Source of the DNA: Sneathiella sp.
GTDB taxonomy: Bacteria > Pseudomonadota > Alphaproteobacteria > Sneathiellales > Sneathiellaceae
NCBI GenBank assembly: GCA_016765515.1
Contig: JAESPT010000053.1
Span: 1 to 5,573 of the forward strand
DNA: 5,573 nt
Direction of reading: 5' to 3'
The notes beneath the pieces are model-generated. The model saw only the letters and a list, made by a program, of their open reading frames with translations. It did no database searches and had not been told where the DNA came from. The translations under genes were made by a program, and so were the position numbers. This document shows, piece by piece, positions 1 through 5,573 of the stretch. How positions within the stretch are numbered: position 1 is the stretch's first letter; every line of letters begins with the position of its first letter.

Positions 1-833
1 ACATGTTCTTTAAAGCCGCGAGCCGCTCTGTTCCTGTTGGAGAAGCCCTGATAATATTTGGTCTTGGTGGGATGTTCATCTTCATATTCTTGACAAAATA
101 TCGCGGCGAGACTGTCCTGCATCCTGCCATTTTGTCTCGGCCCATCCTGATACGATCTATATGCGAGGTCATTGGTCGCCTGTTTTTCGCTTTGGCAATA
201 GCATTGACACCGTTGTCCAGTGCGTCTGCAATATTGCAAGCCACACCTTTAGTTGTTGCTGTGGGCGCGGTTGTTTTCTTTCGAGAGACTGTTGGTTGGC
301 ATCGGTGGGGCGGCATTATTGCAGGCTTTGTCGGCGTACTCCTGATCTTACGTCCTGGATTAAGCGGTTTTGAACCAGCGTCACTTTTCGCTGTGATCGG
401 AACACTGGGTTTTGCCGGTCGGGATCTGGCGACCCGTGCAGCGCCGCCGGTCCTATCGAACATGCAGCTCGGGGTCTATGGCTTTTTTGTGCTGACTGTT
501 GCTGGTTCTCTATTGTTGATTTGGACAGGAGGAGCAATCTTCTTCTTAACTCTGACGACCTGGTTGCAATTGGGGGGAACCATCGTGGCAGGTGTTCTTG
601 CTTATTACGCATTAACGGCCGCGATGAGATCCGGCGACGTGTCTGTAATTGCACCGTTTCGTTATACGAGGTTGGTTTTTGCCATGGTGCTTGGCGTTTT
701 TGTCTTTGCTGAAAGGCCTGATGGCATGACGTTGCTTGGTAGTGCCTTCATTGTTGTTAGTGGGTTTTATACTGTCCTTCGGGAACGCAGAAAATCCCAG
801 CTGGAAAAATCGTTGGCGGCTTCCAGCCGATGA
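1..833 (+). CDS. EamA/DMT-superfamily permease, 5'-truncated by the window edge
   Basis: Inner-membrane transporter of the drug/metabolite (EamA) superfamily. About 276 residues are visible and form roughly nine hydrophobic segments. The family has two EamA repeats of five helices. The first repeat ends at FFRET (92-96) and GFVGVLLILRPG (108-119). The second ends around SVIAPFRYTRLVFAMVLGV (214-232), a glutamate-containing FAERP (235-239), and a final helix before a basic tail. The ATG at position 3 aligns with the end of helix 1 in the family pattern (MFFKAASRSVPVGE resembles the usual helix-1 to helix-2 link), and the frame is open to base 1. The true start is therefore probably upstream, and position 3 is only an internal Met. 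Full-length members are near 290-300 residues, so little is missing. The substrate cannot be deduced; known relatives export amino acids, metabolites or drugs. The gene ends convergently, 41 bp from the LysE-type gene. Confidence 0.88.
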   Translation, partial: MFFKAASRSVPVGEALIIFGLGGMFIFIFLTKYRGETVLHPAILSRPILIRSICEVIGRLFFALAIALTPLSSASAILQATPLVVAVGAVVFFRETVGWHRWGGIIAGFVGVLLILRPGLSGFEPASLFAVIGTLGFAGRDLATRAAPPVLSNMQLGVYGFFVLTVAGSLLLIWTGGAIFFLTLTTWLQLGGTIVAGVLAYYALTAAMRSGDVSVIAPFRYTRLVFAMVLGVFVFAERPDGMTLLGSAFIVVSGFYTVLRERRKSQLEKSLAASSR

Positions 834-874
834 AAGCTGTGGGGCAAACGTCTCCTCTTTTACAAGACAAATAA

Positions 875-1492
875 TCAACGCGTTATGGCGGTTATAGCAC
901 CTGCGCCGATTAACGAACATGCGCCAAATCTGTTGAGAATTGACTGGGCTTTCTTACTTTTCAATCCCGTTTTGAGATTGCTTCCAATAAAGATCCATAG
1001 GGACGTACTGATCACGACCAATGTAAGAAATGTGGTTTCTATAATGAAGAGTTGTATAACTGCTGGTCGATCCGCAATAATAAATTGCGGAAGGAAAGCG
1101 ATAAAAAATACGATGTCTTTTGGGTTGAGTGCCGTTACGACAAAGGCCTGTCTGAACACAAGCCAACGATTTTTCTTTTTTTTGCCTGCAACCACCTGTA
1201 TCGAATTCAAACCAGTTCGCCAAACTGAGATCCCGAGCCAGATCAGATAAGCTGCCCCAAATATTTTGAGAAGCATGAAAAGTGTGGAGGATGTCATAAG
1301 CAGGGCGCCCGCGCCTGCAAGGGATAGTGTCATGGCAAAAAAATCCCCCAGTACAACACCCGGTATTGCAGCCCAAGAGACAGATCGTCCATGGGTCAGG
1401 GTAAAATTGAACAGCATTATTACAACGGGTCCAGGAACAATCAACAAAGCGGCCGTTGCCGCGACGAGTGCGAACCAAAGTTCAATTGACAT
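875..1492 (-). CDS. LysE/RhtB-family amino acid exporter
   Basis: Probable inner-membrane exporter of amino acids or related small molecules (LysE/RhtB superfamily). It has 205 residues, the family's usual length, and about six hydrophobic segments. Family hallmarks are PGP at residues 20-22 after the first helix, GAAYLIWLG at 79-87 in helix 3, a cytoplasmic basic loop (KKKK, 104-107), then NPKDIVFFIAFLPQF at 123-137. The ATG is preceded by a strong ribosome-binding site, GAGGAG at minus-strand 1504-1499, six bases before the start, so the start is secure. The gene is divergent from a LysR-type regulator 106 bp away. That arrangement, seen for LysE/LysG and ArgO/ArgP, suggests that the regulator controls it. 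The actual substrate is unknown. The codons for the lysine run contain eight consecutive A residues followed by G, a potential slippage site; the gene is otherwise intact. Confidence 0.92.
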   Translation of the reverse strand: MSIELWFALVAATAALLIVPGPVVIMLFNFTLTHGRSVSWAAIPGVVLGDFFAMTLSLAGAGALLMTSSTLFMLLKIFGAAYLIWLGISVWRTGLNSIQVVAGKKKKNRWLVFRQAFVVTALNPKDIVFFIAFLPQFIIADRPAVIQLFIIETTFLTLVVISTSLWIFIGSNLKTGLKSKKAQSILNRFGACSLIGAGAITAITR

Positions 1493-1598
1493 TATTCTCT
1501 CCTCATTCTCCTGTGAGGTTGAATGATTGGCGATTTCGATACAAAATGCATGGCAAAAATAATTTTCACATCGTAGTTGTTCTTCGGTATAAAGAAGA
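1493..1598. promoter_or_regulatory. Divergent intergenic control region between exporter and LysR genes
   Basis: This 106-bp AT-rich spacer must hold the promoters of both divergent genes and, by analogy with other LysR systems, the regulator's binding site. I see a good sigma70-like promoter toward the LysR gene and a strong ribosome-binding site for the exporter. I found no convincing exporter promoter. I also found no clear interrupted dyad of the T-N11-A type: only short pieces such as CGA-TT-TCG at 1531-1538 and ATGCAT at 1546-1551, which are too small to call. Confidence 0.55.
1565..1593 (+). promoter_or_regulatory. Predicted sigma70-type promoter for the LysR gene, possibly leaderless
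   Basis: TTCACA (1565-1570) matches the -35 consensus at five of six bases. TATAAA (1588-1593) matches the -10 consensus at five of six, and the spacer is exactly 17 bp. The -10 box ends only five bases before the ATG at 1599, so transcription would be expected to begin at or very near the A of the start codon. There is no proper ribosome-binding site, only an A-rich AAGAAG touching the ATG, which fits leaderless initiation. It is a sequence match only; random AT-rich DNA can produce such pairs. Confidence 0.45.
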
Positions 1599-2483
1599 AT
1601 GGACTGGAAGAATATACCCTCACTCGCTGCTTTACGTGCTTTCGAAGCAACGGCAAGAAACGGGAGTTATGTTCGGGCGGCGGTAGAGCTTAATGTTACA
1701 GAAGCCGCTCTCAGACAGCATGTGCGCGCCCTTGAAGCCTTTTTCGATATTGCATTGATGAAACGGGAGGGGAGAGGGATATCAGTAACCCCAAAGGGCA
1801 GCGAACTTTCCGTTGGACTTAGCGGCGGTTTTCAGGAAATAAAGACTGCCGTTGAACAATTAAGGCGAGGGCATAGGGAAGGCCCCGTCCGTGTCGCCCT
1901 GACACTGGCCTTCGCAGAAAATTGGTTGATACGGCGCTTACCTGAATTCTGGGCTGAAAATCCTGATATCGAGATAGATTTGGCACCATCCATTAAATCA
2001 GTTGATCTGGCGCAAGGGAACTACGATCTGGCAATTCGTTACGGTACAGGTAAATGGGAGAAGTATGAAAGTCAAATGCTGACATCTGCTGAATATACAG
2101 TTGTCGTGTCCCCTTCCTTGTCGATCGCAAAATCTGTCCCAATGGTAAAAATGTTGAAAGATGCCATTTGGCTGTTTGAAGAATCGCGGGAAGAACATCG
2201 GGAGTGGTCAAGTAGAAACGGAATAGACTTTGATGCAGAAAGGAATAGGTTCTATCCGAACAATTCTTTAGTCCTGTCAGCTGTAAGAGCAGGGCATGGC
2301 GTATCTGTTCAATCCCATGCCCTTGTGGAGAACGATCTTTCAACGGGTACACTCGTTTCAGTCTTCAGAGACAGCAAACCGCAGCTTGGATATTATTTGC
2401 TTTATAAAGGCGGCCTAAAGCCTTCTGCGAAAATATTCGCAAATTGGCTTAAAAAATGCGTAGACCCTGTAGATACGGACTAA
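1599..2483 (+). CDS. LysR-family transcriptional regulator, GcvA-like
   Basis: DNA-binding regulator of 294 residues, a normal length for the family. The N-terminal winged helix-turn-helix covers about residues 6-65: LAALRAFEATARNGSYVRAA is the classic start, VTEAALRQHVRALE (33-46) the recognition helix region, and REGRGISVTPKG (56-67) the wing. A linker helix spans about 68-92, followed by the effector-binding fold from about 96. It resembles the GcvA branch (IPSLAALRAFEA start, AENWLIRRLPEFWAENPDIEI at 106-126, DLAIRYG at 143-149, AVRAGHGVSVQSHALV at 228-243). The recognition helix has Arg where many members have Ser (ALRQ for A-S-Q/R-Q), so operator preference may differ. It lies divergent from the LysE-type exporter and is probably its regulator; the effector is unknown. 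The ATG is chosen because the protein begins just as family members do, although there is almost no ribosome-binding site. Confidence 0.93.
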   Translation: MDWKNIPSLAALRAFEATARNGSYVRAAVELNVTEAALRQHVRALEAFFDIALMKREGRGISVTPKGSELSVGLSGGFQEIKTAVEQLRRGHREGPVRVALTLAFAENWLIRRLPEFWAENPDIEIDLAPSIKSVDLAQGNYDLAIRYGTGKWEKYESQMLTSAEYTVVVSPSLSIAKSVPMVKMLKDAIWLFEESREEHREWSSRNGIDFDAERNRFYPNNSLVLSAVRAGHGVSVQSHALVENDLSTGTLVSVFRDSKPQLGYYLLYKGGLKPSAKIFANWLKKCVDPVDTD

Positions 2484-2561
2484 TTTTTTTCCACGAAAAA
2501 TGTCATAAACCCGAGTGAACAGGTCTTTCATTTTTGATAAGAATTTAGTCCAAGTCCTTTC
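2484..2561. other. Convergent intergenic spacer between LysR and bactofilin genes
   Basis: This 78-bp gap separates the 3' ends of two convergent genes. A run of seven T (2484-2490) follows the LysR stop but has no GC-rich stem before it. CCGAGT at 2511-2516 is the inverse of ACTCGG at 2564-2569, which overlaps the bactofilin stop; with a 47-base interval the pair is a weak candidate for a shared terminator or for nothing. No small gene was seen. Confidence 0.4.
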
Positions 2562-2984
2562 TTACTCGGTTTTAGCGGCTTCCGCCTTGTCAAACAAAGC
2601 AATGGGATCAGAAACGTCACGGGGATTGTCGCTATGCTTGCAATGACCATCAATGATGGCACCGGACTCAATGCTTAAAGTCGAATTGATGACGTCACCT
2701 TTTACACTGGCGCTGGCCAAGATAGACACATTCACGCCTTTGATGCCGCCGTCCACTTTCCCGCGGATCAGGACTTCATTGGCATCAATTGAGCCTGTCA
2801 CATGAGCCGTTTCCCCAATGCTGAGTTTATTGGCCGCAATGTCACCAACGACAATACCCTCGATCTGCAATTCTCCATCGCTGACCAGATTTCCGGTGAT
2901 GACCAGTCCTTTGGACAGGATGGAGGGGGTACCATTTACAGACTCATTACTCTTGCTCTTTTTGTTGTTGCTTCCTGAAAACAT
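2562..2984 (-). CDS. Bactofilin (polymer-forming cytoskeletal protein, BacA/CcmA type)
   Basis: Cytoplasmic scaffold protein that polymerises without nucleotide into filaments on the inner membrane and localises cell-wall or shape enzymes. It has 140 residues, typical of the short alphaproteobacterial type. The central beta-helix domain spans about residues 22-116, with recurring glycine and hydrophobic positions (ITGNLVSDGELQIEGIVVGDI at 29-49, VTGSIDANEVLIRGKVDGGI at 62-81) and the usual end SGAIIDGHCKH (107-117). The N terminus starts Met-Phe then basic residues (MFSGSNNKKSKS), like the membrane-targeting ends reported for Caulobacter and Hyphomonas BacA. The C-terminal tail is short and charged. 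The start has a good ribosome-binding site, AGGA at minus-strand 2993-2990, five bases before the ATG. It lies 25 bp after an M23 peptidase gene, so the two are almost certainly cotranscribed. A specific name such as bacA is not assigned because paralogs are common. Confidence 0.95.
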   Translation of the reverse strand: MFSGSNNKKSKSNESVNGTPSILSKGLVITGNLVSDGELQIEGIVVGDIAANKLSIGETAHVTGSIDANEVLIRGKVDGGIKGVNVSILASASVKGDVINSTLSIESGAIIDGHCKHSDNPRDVSDPIALFDKAEAAKTE

Positions 2985-3009
2985 GAGCGTCCTATTCTGT
3001 TAGAGAGAG

Positions 3010-4464
3010 TTAATCAGTTTTTTTGGGTGCTGTTTTAAAGGCATAGTTACCAGCTTTAAAGAATTTGACCGGATTCTGTGGTTTGTTCTTATAGCTAATT
3101 TCGTAATGAACATGCCTGCCTGTACTTCTGCCCGTAGAACCCATGGTTCCAATTCTTGTGCGGAAATCAATTTTCTGACCTTTCTTAACAGAGGTCTTTT
3201 TTAAGTGACCATATTTGGTCTTGAAACCCTGACCATGGTCAATCTCAACCATCAAACCATAGGCAGAATAATACCCCGCTTTGATTACAACACCGGGGGC
3301 CGTTGAATAGACAGGTGTATTTTTTGGGCCGCTGATATCCAGTCCTGCATGAAAGGCCTTCTTCTTTTTGATGGGGTCACGTCGCATGCCAAAACTTGAA
3401 GACACGTAGCCTGAATCTGTTGGTTCAGCGAGGGGGATATTCTTCATTATGGAATTCAGAGTTGTCCATCTAGCCAGGCTGAGCTCCATCCGCTGTGCAT
3501 CCACATAATACTCTTCTTCAACTTTTAACAGGTCTTTGCTGTTGGAGAAGTTATGAAAAGGGCCGCCTATACCTTCGACATTATCAAGGGCCAGAATTTC
3601 ATCCGGATTGAGGCCGGTTAATGTGATTGTATCTTTTAACGCGTCAATGCCCTGTTCCGCTTTTGCATAAACACGTTCAATCAGGTTTTTGTTCTCAGTT
3701 GTGATTGTTTCGATCCGTAATCTGAGATTTGCAACCTGAAGCTTCAGGGTATCAACAACTTCCAGACGCTGCAGTCGTTCCTGATCGAATTCTGTTAAAC
3801 GTGTTTTTGTTTCCTGTAATTCATTGTGGATGTCGTCCTTGCTTGACAGGAACATCTGTAATTCACGATTTAGGGACGCCAGCCTTTTCTGCGCGATGGA
3901 TTTGGCTTCAGCAATCTGATCCCGTTCTTCGGTTGTATGATAAAGCGCCTTGTTGATTTTGGTGATTTCAAGAGCCAGATTTTCACTGCGCGAATTTGTC
4001 AGTGTAAGTTTCCGGCTTAGCATATGTATGCGATCTTCCAGATCACGTGCATATTGATCCCGGTTGTCGAGGGCACTGTCTTTTTGCTTCAGGTCGGCTG
4101 TCGCAGTTTGCAATGTTTCTTTCAGGTTATGCCGCTCAGAAAGAATTTCTTCGAGCCGGGCATATTGTTGATCCAATTCCGTTTTTGTCAGGCTTAGGGT
4201 CGACTTGGATAAAAGAAGACTTGCCGTAACCGTCCGCACCTTGTCTTGCAGGAGCGTAAGTTGAGTGCCCTGTTTCGTTAATTGGTCACGTTGGATGCTA
4301 TTCTGAACAATGAGGGCCACCATTAAAGACACAGCGCATACACTGCCCGCGATCAAACCAATTTGCGCGTTTTTGCTAACTTTGAAATATTTGGGCTGGC
4401 CCCGGGTGCTGATAATGACCTGACGATCAACGAATATCCTGTCCAACACAGGTTTCAGTTTCAT
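3010..4464 (-). CDS. Membrane-anchored coiled-coil M23 metallopeptidase, LmdC-like
   Basis: Likely periplasmic peptidoglycan DD-endopeptidase of family M23 (LytM/lysostaphin fold), cutting stem-peptide crosslinks. Numbered from the chosen start, it has 484 residues: a basic cytoplasmic tail (1-34), one transmembrane helix (about 35-53), a long charged helical region predicted as coiled coil (about 58-270), a linker, and an M23 domain from about 353. The zinc and catalytic residues look complete: H372 and D376 in FHAGLD, H420 in YGH, and H451 and H453 in HVH. It should therefore be an active enzyme, not a degenerate EnvC-type activator. There are two possible starts, ATG at 4476 and ATG at 4464. 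The second is preferred because GGGGAG lies four bases before it, while the first has no good site. The bactofilin follows by 25 bp, as in the Hyphomonas LmdC-BacA module, where the peptidase's cytoplasmic tail binds the bactofilin. Functional equivalence is inferred. Confidence 0.93.
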   Translation of the reverse strand: MKLKPVLDRIFVDRQVIISTRGQPKYFKVSKNAQIGLIAGSVCAVSLMVALIVQNSIQRDQLTKQGTQLTLLQDKVRTVTASLLLSKSTLSLTKTELDQQYARLEEILSERHNLKETLQTATADLKQKDSALDNRDQYARDLEDRIHMLSRKLTLTNSRSENLALEITKINKALYHTTEERDQIAEAKSIAQKRLASLNRELQMFLSSKDDIHNELQETKTRLTEFDQERLQRLEVVDTLKLQVANLRLRIETITTENKNLIERVYAKAEQGIDALKDTITLTGLNPDEILALDNVEGIGGPFHNFSNSKDLLKVEEEYYVDAQRMELSLARWTTLNSIMKNIPLAEPTDSGYVSSSFGMRRDPIKKKKAFHAGLDISGPKNTPVYSTAPGVVIKAGYYSAYGLMVEIDHGQGFKTKYGHLKKTSVKKGQKIDFRTRIGTMGSTGRSTGRHVHYEISYKNKPQNPVKFFKAGNYAFKTAPKKTD

Positions 4465-4577
4465 AAAGCTCCCCATTCTTTATTCGATCAATATACCGCA
4501 ACCAAAAGCTGACTAATAAACAGTATTTTCTTTGATACAACAATATACAGTTGCTAATATTAAATTCTGGTAACTCT
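4465..4577 (-). promoter_or_regulatory. AT-rich spacer, probable promoter region of the M23-bactofilin operon
   Basis: About 110 bp of AT-rich DNA separate the DUF455 stop from the M23 start, far more than the 15- and 25-bp gaps inside the neighbouring pairs, so a separate promoter is likely here. A possible -10 box, TATATT, lies at minus-strand 4495-4490 and would give a leader of about 20 bases. It has no good -35 partner. An upstream pair, TTGTAT and TATTAG 16 bp apart, is also weak. No stem-loop terminator for the DUF455 gene is visible. Confidence 0.35.
4469..4474 (-). promoter_or_regulatory. Ribosome-binding site deciding the M23 gene start
   Basis: The minus strand reads GGGGAG here, then CTTT, then ATG at 4464-4462. 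The motif lies inside the first codons of the longer alternative (ATG at 4476), which itself is preceded only by an A-rich TAAAGA. This favours the start at 4464. The four-base spacing is on the short side, so the longer form stays possible; the two differ by only four residues. Confidence 0.5.
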
Positions 4578-5390
4578 TTATTTCACAGAAGGATCATCGC
4601 GGATCGAAAGCGGTAAATAATAGTCAGGCGGGAGATTGGCCTGCTTTCTGGCATTTTCGTTAAATGGTGGTTTTAAAAGGCCTTTAAAGTTCTTACGAAC
4701 CAACTTTTGCCAATATTCTTTGGGATCATATTTCATTTTATTGCAGATAAATTGGAACCATCTGTTCCCTGTTGCCACATGACCAATTTCTTCATCCAGG
4801 ATCACTTTGAGGATGTTGGCACTGGCAAAATCCTCTATTTTGGCGAATCGTTTGATCATGCCGGGGGTTACATCCAGACCCCTGGCTTCCAGAACCATGG
4901 GTACAATGGCGAGGCGTGCTGCAATATCATGCCGAGTCTCGAAAGCAGCTTCCCATAAACCGTCATGCGCGGGAAAATCACCATAGGCAAATCCCAGCTC
5001 TGCCAAACGGTCTGCCAGCAAGCCAAAATGTTTTCCTTCTTCATCCGCAACACTGACCCAGTCATCGTAGAATTCCCTTGGAAATCCTTCGTTGGTGAAG
5101 CGGGCAATCATATCCCAGGCCAGGTCAATGGCATTCAATTCAATATGCAACACCGCATGGAGTAGGGCGGCCCGTGCTTTTTCTGAGATACCCCGCCGTC
5201 TGGGCATATCCATGGGGGAGAGCAGATCGGGGCGCGCCGGTCTGGCGGGTCTGTCGGCTGGAGTCCCTGAGCCAACGGGCATGTCTGGAGTTTGTCGCCA
5301 CAGATCCGCGGACTTTCGACTCAAACGGGCCTTTTCTGATGCCTCCGCTGTTCCCAGAACGGATAAGGCAAGTTGGTTTAGTGTCGTCAC
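4578..5390 (-). CDS. DUF455 ferritin-like protein, probable diiron protein of unknown function
   Basis: Cytoplasmic protein of 270 residues belonging to the DUF455 family (ferritin-like four-helix fold, COG2833). The probable dimetal ligands are all visible: E84 in HIELNAID, E118 and H121 in DEEGKH, E168 in LEARGLD, and E201 and H204 in DEEIGH. This E, ExxH, E, ExxH pattern is the hallmark of carboxylate-bridged diiron oxidases and ferritin-like proteins. The family's reaction is not established to my knowledge, so only metal binding is inferred. A proline/arginine-rich segment (about 45-54, RPARPARP) precedes the fold. The start is GTG at 5390-5388: the frame has an in-frame TGA just upstream (the end of the preceding gene), a weak AAGAAAG precedes it by about nine bases, and the N terminus (LNQLALSVLGTAEASEKARLS) fits the family. 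It lies 15 bp after an isochorismatase-type gene, so both are probably cotranscribed. Confidence 0.93.
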   Translation of the reverse strand: MTTLNQLALSVLGTAEASEKARLSRKSADLWRQTPDMPVGSGTPADRPARPARPDLLSPMDMPRRRGISEKARAALLHAVLHIELNAIDLAWDMIARFTNEGFPREFYDDWVSVADEEGKHFGLLADRLAELGFAYGDFPAHDGLWEAAFETRHDIAARLAIVPMVLEARGLDVTPGMIKRFAKIEDFASANILKVILDEEIGHVATGNRWFQFICNKMKYDPKEYWQKLVRKNFKGLLKPPFNENARKQANLPPDYYLPLSIRDDPSVK

Positions 5391-5405
5391 TTTTGAGTGC
5401 TTTCT

Positions 5406-5573
5406 TCATTTTAATATTTTCAGTATTTCGCGAAACTGAGGATGATCTGCAGATCCCAACCATTCAAAGAGGGCCATCTCTGTTGTAATAATTTCTGCGC
5501 CATGATGGTGCATGCGATTTAAACTGGCCTGTTTGTTTACCATCAGGCGCGAGCCAATTCCATCGCTGACCAC
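5406..5573 (-). CDS. Isochorismatase-family hydrolase, C-terminal part only
   Basis: Only the last 55 codons are in the window; the gene continues beyond the right edge. The visible peptide begins VVSDGIGSR, the conserved strand and loop just after the catalytic cysteine region in this family (commonly V-V-x-D-A-x-x-S-R). It continues through LNRMHHHGAEIITTEMALFEWL and ends in a short helix, matching the usual C terminus of YcaC-type isochorismatase-like cysteine hydrolases. Members of this superfamily hydrolyse amides, vinyl ethers or related bonds; the substrate cannot be told from the C terminus, and the catalytic Cys, Asp and Lys lie outside the window. The TGA stop is in frame with, and 15 bp upstream of, the GTG of the DUF455 gene, indicating one operon. 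Confidence 0.85.
   Translation of the reverse strand: MVSDGIGSRLMVNKQASLNRMHHHGAEIITTEMALFEWLGSADHPQFREILKILK

Noticed and set aside
316..654. Open frame of 112 codons antisense to the permease gene
   Set aside because: It is fully antisense to a well-supported transporter, and its product has no recognisable domain and a biased Arg/Ser/Gln composition.
843..862. Possible terminator hairpin GGGG/CTCC followed by TCTTTT between the convergent permease and exporter genes
   Set aside because: The stem would be only four pairs including a G-T pair, too weak to call a terminator.
954..1478. Open frame of 174 codons on the minus strand inside the exporter gene
   Set aside because: It lies in the -1 frame of the clear LysE-type gene, its product is cysteine-rich and without family features, and it has no separate ribosome-binding site. 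It is only of interest as the frame entered by slippage at the A8 tract.
2484..2490. Run of seven T after the LysR stop as an intrinsic terminator
   Set aside because: There is no GC-rich stem immediately before it.
5391..5405. Alternative ATG start for the DUF455 gene near 5404
   Set aside because: The ATG overlapping the upstream TGA is in a different frame; the DUF455 frame is closed by that TGA and can start only at the GTG at 5390 or later.
5140..5463. Open frame of 107 codons on the minus strand overlapping the hydrolase and DUF455 genes
   Set aside because: Both overlapped genes are recognised families in another frame; the product is low-complexity and rich in Arg and Ser, as expected of a shadow frame.
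1..5573. Mobile elements, CRISPR arrays, toxin-antitoxin genes or tRNA genes
   Set aside because: No transposase, spaced direct repeats, short paired ORFs or tRNA-like cloverleaf sequences were recognised; nearly all bases belong to recognised chromosomal gene families.

Overview
The window reads as an ordinary chromosomal stretch of a Gram-negative bacterium, most likely an alphaproteobacterium of moderate GC content. The evidence is a short bactofilin downstream of a membrane-anchored coiled-coil M23 peptidase, a DUF455 ferritin-like protein next to an isochorismatase-type hydrolase, and a GcvA-type LysR regulator. This is inferred from protein families. I could not search a database, so the order is not fixed. 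I see no mobile element, CRISPR array, rRNA or tRNA.

Left half (about 1-2483), transport and regulation: the 3' part of an EamA/DMT-type permease gene (+, cut by the window edge) converges on a LysE/RhtB-type exporter gene (-). The exporter gene is divergent from a GcvA-like LysR regulator gene (+), with about 106 bp between their starts. This layout suggests that the regulator controls the exporter. The regulator's best promoter match ends only 5 bases before its ATG, so its mRNA may be leaderless.

Right half (about 2562-5573), all on the minus strand and read from right to left: the 3' end of an isochorismatase-family hydrolase gene, then after 15 bp a GTG-started DUF455 ferritin-like protein with a complete set of diiron ligands. 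An AT-rich gap of about 110 bp follows, then an M23 endopeptidase with an N-terminal membrane anchor and long periplasmic coiled coil, and 25 bp later a bactofilin. The last two form a likely morphogenesis operon: a cytoskeletal bactofilin scaffold paired with a peptidoglycan hydrolase, as known for BacA/LmdC in Hyphomonas neptunium. The hydrolase/DUF455 pair looks like a separate two-gene unit of unknown biochemical role.

The points most worth following are the bactofilin-M23 module, the uncharacterised diiron protein with its linked hydrolase, and the possible leaderless regulator transcript. None of them is clear evidence of a wholly new system.
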